Source: an uncultured Candidatus Saccharibacteria bacterium (GTDB lineage Bacteria; Patescibacteriota; Saccharimonadia; Saccharimonadales; Saccharimonadaceae). Taken from it: a stretch of 15,597 nt of DNA. The position numbers were made by a program, and so were the translations under genes. Shown here piece after piece: positions 12,252-15,597 of the stretch. The notes beneath the pieces were generated by a model, which was given only the letters and a program-made list of their open reading frames with translations, searched no databases and was not told the DNA's origin. Position 1 is the first letter of the stretch, and each line of letters starts with the position of its first letter. The DNA lies in contig CANAUU010000012.1 of assembly GCA_947364965.1 (NCBI GenBank), positions 1 through 15,597 on the forward strand, given 5' to 3'.

Positions 12252-12536
12252 ATGAGCGAAACAGCAAGAATTAATGTTCGAGTGAACAAAGAATTAAAAA
12301 ATGAGGCGGAAAAAATCTTTAAACAGATGGGGATGTCGATGACGACGGCAGTGAGCATTTTCTTGGCGCAATGTGTGCGAGAAAAGCGTTTGCCGTTCCA
12401 GCCGGGTGCGACGCAGGCGGAAGTGGATGAAAATCGTTTCAATGAGCTGCTTGACGAAGCGAGCCAGATATTGGGTAGCGAAAATATTCCACAAGATTTA
12501 GTGAGTTTTGAGGAGCTGGAAATCGGCGAAGAATAA
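12252..12536 (+). CDS. RelB/DinJ-family antitoxin, no toxin gene adjacent
   Basis: 94 residues from ATG 12252, with AAGGAA at 12238-12243. MSETARINVRVNKELKNEAEKI is followed by FKQMGMSMTTAVSIFLAQCVREKRLPF, matching the ribbon-helix-helix N-terminus of DinJ/RelB antitoxins (RVNxELKxxAExIxxxMGxSxTxAVxxFL...). The acidic C-terminal half (residues 60-94, ending SFEELEIGEE) would be the toxin-binding region. These proteins bind operators near their own promoter as dimers and neutralise a RelE/YafQ-type mRNA endonuclease. No such toxin follows: the next 178 nt lead straight to gyrB. It may be an orphan antitoxin, act on a toxin elsewhere, or serve as a plain repressor. Confidence 0.85.
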   Translation: MSETARINVRVNKELKNEAEKIFKQMGMSMTTAVSIFLAQCVREKRLPFQPGATQAEVDENRFNELLDEASQILGSENIPQDLVSFEELEIGEE

Positions 12537-12623
12537 GTCGCGGAGGGACTGGCTGCGGGGGCTGGGATTGATTGAGCGGTATTTGGGGCCGACAGGGGAG
12601 GAGGGTTGGTCGTGTGGTCTGGT

Positions 12624-12641
12624 TATATATAATAATATATA
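12624..12641. promoter_or_regulatory. AT-rich palindrome upstream of gyrB
   Basis: TATATAT-AATA-ATATATA, perfect 7-bp arms, 15 bp before the gyrB -35. It could be a protein site or a supercoiling-sensitive melting region; no clear antitoxin terminator is seen in 12537-12656. Confidence 0.35.
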
Positions 12642-12656
12642 CGTGGGGGTTTGGGG

Positions 12657-12685
12657 TTGATTTAATAGGGGATGTGCGGTAGAAT
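12657..12685 (+). promoter_or_regulatory. gyrB-gyrA promoter
   Basis: -35 TTGATT (12657-12662), 17 nt, -10 TAGAAT (12680-12685). Predicted start near 12692, with GAGG at 12704-12707 serving ATG 12715. Confidence 0.75.
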
Positions 12686-12714
12686 AAAGAGGTAATGTAA
12701 GCTGAGGTATCTGA

Positions 12715-14712
12715 ATGTCTGAAAAACAAAAAAGTAGTGGGCAAGAATATGACAGTTCGCAAATCCAAGTGTTGGAGGGGTTGGAGCATGTGCGAATTCG
12801 GCCGGGGATGTATATTGGTTCGACGGGGTATGATGGCTTACATCATCTTTTGAAAGAAATTGCAGATAACTCGATTGACGAGGCGATTGCTGGGTTCTGT
12901 ACGAAGGTAGTGATTACGATTCTGGCGGATGGGGGGATTCGGGTGGATGATAATGGTCGCGGGATTCCAGTCGATATTCATCAGAAGACGGGGAAGTCGA
13001 CGCTTGAGACGGTGCTGACGGTCTTGAACGCCGGTGGTAAGTTTGGTGGGGGCGGATATAAGGTTTCTTCGGGTCTACATGGGGTGGGGTCGTCGGTGGT
13101 GAATGCATTGTCGAATAAGATGATTGCAGAGGTGCGGAAGAACGGGAAAGTTCATCACATTGAGTTTGAGCGAGGGAAGACGCAGGGGAAGGGGCTGGAG
13201 ATTATTGCCGATATGGATGGGACGGGGACTTCGATTACGTTCTATCCGGACGAGACGATTTTTAAGGAAACGACGACGTTTGATTATGATTGGGTGTCGA
13301 ACTATGCGCGGCACCAGGCGTATCTGACGAAGGGAATTCTGATCGAAGTGAAGGACGAGCGAACAGGGGCGCGCGAGTCGTTCTATTTCGAGGGTGGGAT
13401 TCGGGGCTATGTGCGACGCTTGAATGAGGGGAAGGAAGTGGTGTCGGATGATATCTTCTATACCGAGAAGCAGATGGAAGATACGATGATTGAGGTCGCG
13501 TTGCAATATAATGATACGTTTGCGGAGACGATTAAGCCGTTTGCGAACAACGTGTTGACGCCGGAGGGCGGTATGCACGTGGTGGGTTTTCGGACGGCGA
13601 TGAATCGGGTGATTAATGACTATGCGCGGAAGAATGGGCTGCTGAAGGAGAAGGAGCCGAACCTGACGGGGGATGATATTAAGGAGGGGTTGACGGCGGT
13701 GATTTTGGTGAAGTTGCCGGATCCGCAATTTGAGGGGCAGACGAAGAATAAGCTCGGGAATCCAGAGGTGCGTAGCTACGTCGATAAGGTGATGACCGAG
13801 TATTTCGGGTATTATCTGGAGGAAAATCCGGCGATTGCGAAGAAGATTGTCGGGAAGGCAACTTTGGCGGCGCGGGCGCGGAAAGCGGCGCGGGCGGCGC
13901 GGGATAATGTGATTCGGAAAGGAGCGTTCGAGGGGTTGAACTTGCCGTCGAAGCTGGCGGACTGTTCGTCGCGCGACCGGAGTGAATGTGAGCTCTTTAT
14001 CGTCGAGGGTAATTCGGCGGCGGGCTCGGCGAAGGAAGGTCGCAATCCGAAGATTCAGGCGATTTTGCCTTTGCGCGGTAAGGTTTTGAACACGGAGCGA
14101 GCGCGGCTTGATAAGATGCTGGCAAACCAGGAGTTGGTGAGTCTGATTAAAGGTCTCGGGGTGGGGATTGGCGAGCAATTTGATATTCAGGGGCTTCGAT
14201 ATCATAAGATTATTTTCATGACGGATGCTGATGTAGACGGTCTTCATATTGCGACACTACTGATGACATTCTTTTTCCGATATATGCCGGAGGTGATTAC
14301 GGCGGGGCACGTGTATCTAGCGAAGCCGCCGTTGTTTGGTTTGATTAAGGGGACGGGCTCGACGCGGAAGATTGATTATATGTATGATGAGGTGGCGCTG
14401 GAGAAGCGGTTGACCGAGAAGATTGCGGAGCGACGAGCAGCGGGGACGAAGATTGATGAAAATCAGGAGCGGTTCAAGCAGGCGGGATATACGGCGCAGC
14501 AACGGTTCAAAGGTCTTGGCGAAATGGACGCGAAGCAACTCTGGGAAACGACGATGGACCCGGAAAACCGGATTTTGGTACAGGTGCATATCGACGATGC
14601 CGAGAAGGCGGATGCGGTGTTTACGAAGTTGATGGGCGATCAAGTAGATTTGCGTAAAAACTTTATTCAGGCAGGGGCGGCGACGGTTGACCTTGATGAT
14701 TTGGACTTTTAA
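12715..14712 (+). CDS. gyrB: DNA gyrase subunit B
   Basis: 665 residues, ATP-hydrolysing subunit of the A2B2 gyrase that introduces negative supercoils. In order: the GHKL ATP-binding domain with QVLEGLEHVRIRPGMYIG, the Mg/ATP-binding EIADNSIDEA and VDDNGRGIP, the glycine-rich lid GGKFGGGGYKVSSGLHGVG (about 104-122), the transducer domain, then the TOPRIM domain with ELFIVEGNSAAGSA and the DADVDG metal site. The C-terminus carries QQRFKGLGEMDAKQLWETTMDP. The length matches the short GyrB form that lacks the E. coli-type TOPRIM insertion. All key motifs are intact. gyrA follows after 14 nt, so the two are cotranscribed. Confidence 0.98.
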   Translation: MSEKQKSSGQEYDSSQIQVLEGLEHVRIRPGMYIGSTGYDGLHHLLKEIADNSIDEAIAGFCTKVVITILADGGIRVDDNGRGIPVDIHQKTGKSTLETVLTVLNAGGKFGGGGYKVSSGLHGVGSSVVNALSNKMIAEVRKNGKVHHIEFERGKTQGKGLEIIADMDGTGTSITFYPDETIFKETTTFDYDWVSNYARHQAYLTKGILIEVKDERTGARESFYFEGGIRGYVRRLNEGKEVVSDDIFYTEKQMEDTMIEVALQYNDTFAETIKPFANNVLTPEGGMHVVGFRTAMNRVINDYARKNGLLKEKEPNLTGDDIKEGLTAVILVKLPDPQFEGQTKNKLGNPEVRSYVDKVMTEYFGYYLEENPAIAKKIVGKATLAARARKAARAARDNVIRKGAFEGLNLPSKLADCSSRDRSECELFIVEGNSAAGSAKEGRNPKIQAILPLRGKVLNTERARLDKMLANQELVSLIKGLGVGIGEQFDIQGLRYHKIIFMTDADVDGLHIATLLMTFFFRYMPEVITAGHVYLAKPPLFGLIKGTGSTRKIDYMYDEVALEKRLTEKIAERRAAGTKIDENQERFKQAGYTAQQRFKGLGEMDAKQLWETTMDPENRILVQVHIDDAEKADAVFTKLMGDQVDLRKNFIQAGAATVDLDDLDF

Positions 14713-14726
14713 GGAAGGAGTGAGCA

Positions 14727-15597
14727 ATGGCAAAAGATGAAGATTTGAAGAATACGAACACTCCTCTCGAAGGGGATGGGACTAGTGATGCGGCTGCGAG
14801 TTCGGCGGCTGCGGGGGTTGAAGGTTCATTGGGGACGAATGGCGAGGGGGCACCAGTGGAGGATTTGAAGGAGGTGACCGTGGCGGGGGAAGCGGTGAGC
14901 GGGGAAGTGATTGATGGAATTGAGAAGCGGGGGGTGGAAAGCACGATGGAAGAATACTTCTTGAAGTATTCGATGTCGGTGATTATCGATCGGGCGCTGC
15001 CGGATGTGCGGGATGGGTTGAAGCCGGTGAACCGCCGTATATTATATACGATGAATAAAAATGGTTGGAAGGCTCCGCACGCGACGGTGAAGTCAGCACG
15101 TATCGTTGGTGATGTGATGGGTAAGTATCATCCGCATGGCGATTCGTCGATTTATATGGCGATGGTGAACTTGGCGCAGCCATGGAAGATGCGTTATACC
15201 TTGATTGAGGGGCAGGGGAACTTCGGCTCAATGGATGGGGATGAGCCGGCGGCGTATCGCTATACCGAGGCACGGATGGACAAGGTGGGGGCGGAGCTGT
15301 TGACGGATATTGAAAAGGAAACAGTGGATTTCCGAGATAACTTTGACGGTACGGAACAAGAGCCGGTGGTTTTGCCGGCAGCGTTGCCGAATATTCTCTT
15401 GAACGGGCAGATGGGTATTGCGGTCGGTATGGCGACGAATATTCCGCCGCATAATTTGTCGGAAGTGGTTGACGCGACGGTGGCGCAGATTGATAATCCG
15501 GAGATTTCTCTCGACGGATTGATGGAGCACGTGAAGGGGCCGGACTTCCCGACGGGGGCGGAGGTTTATGGCGGGACGCCGATGAAGCAAGCTTACG
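14727..15597 (+). CDS. gyrA: DNA gyrase subunit A, N-terminal part (runs off the window)
   Basis: 290 codons, open at the right edge. ATG 14727 has AAGGAAGGAG at 14711-14720, so this start is strong. About the first 70 residues are an Ala/Gly/Glu-rich extension that ordinary GyrA lacks. The conserved part then begins: [68 protein letters not shown], and [10 protein letters not shown] with the DNA-cleaving tyrosine (Y179). NLLxNG-type and [10 protein letters not shown] motifs follow. The subunit breaks and rejoins DNA. In the quinolone-binding region Ser140 matches E. coli Ser83, but the acidic residue of position 87 is Met144. The possibility that this is ParC is disfavoured by the gyrB partner and operon. 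Confidence 0.95.
   Translation, partial: MAKDEDLKNTNTPLEGDGTSDAAASSAAAGVEGSLGTNGEGAPVEDLKEVTVAGEAVSGEVIDGIEKRGVESTMEEYFLKYSMSVIIDRALPDVRDGLKPVNRRILYTMNKNGWKAPHATVKSARIVGDVMGKYHPHGDSSIYMAMVNLAQPWKMRYTLIEGQGNFGSMDGDEPAAYRYTEARMDKVGAELLTDIEKETVDFRDNFDGTEQEPVVLPAALPNILLNGQMGIAVGMATNIPPHNLSEVVDATVAQIDNPEISLDGLMEHVKGPDFPTGAEVYGGTPMKQAY

Overview
The window looks like chromosomal DNA of a small-genome bacterium, most likely a member of Candidatus Saccharibacteria (TM7) or a close relative in the candidate phyla radiation. This assignment is inference from gene content and layout: a YifB/ComM ATPase, gyrB-gyrA in tandem, a membrane-anchored HerA/VirD4-like ATPase, a TLxTC sortase, and several lineage-type membrane proteins of no recognised family. 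TAA, TAG and TGA all act as stops, so the code is standard. The + strand is strongly G-rich throughout, and the codon use of genes on the two strands differs accordingly.

Layout. Positions 1-380 hold the 5' end of comM on the - strand. Positions 381-3337 hold no convincing protein gene. This stretch has tmRNA (ssrA, 709-1062) with its own promoter and terminator, a candidate ~100-nt small RNA (1393-1496) between a strong promoter and a terminator, a degenerate 5-bp tandem repeat, and a candidate large structured RNA (about 2362-3270). Copies of one inverted-repeat operator, TGTTGTA-N5-TACAACA, are scattered through it. Positions 3338-3682 encode a small membrane protein.

From 3849 to 9942 there is a probable operon: a 213-aa coil-rich protein, a 959-aa single-span ATPase of the HerA/VirD4 type, a 505-aa single-pass protein with an acidic cytoplasmic tail, and a sortase with a basic cytoplasmic tail. 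A terminator follows. A 560-aa single-pass protein (10237-11919) comes next. It has its own promoter, a long leader that can fold in alternative ways, and a terminator nearly identical to that of the sortase. A RelB/DinJ-type antitoxin without an adjacent toxin follows (12252-12536), then gyrB (12715-14712) and the start of gyrA (14727 to the window edge).

How it fits together. The ATPase, the two tailed membrane proteins and the sortase look like a cell-envelope or secretion module. gyrB and gyrA form the gyrase operon, and comM and ssrA are housekeeping. The most unusual part is the RNA-rich intergenic region: the tmRNA promoter and the large-RNA promoter both carry a TACAACA inverted repeat centred about 28 bp upstream of the -35 box, which suggests shared control. 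Several first genes have an extended -10 exactly 6 nt before the ATG and so are probably leaderless, while genes inside operons have Shine-Dalgarno sites.
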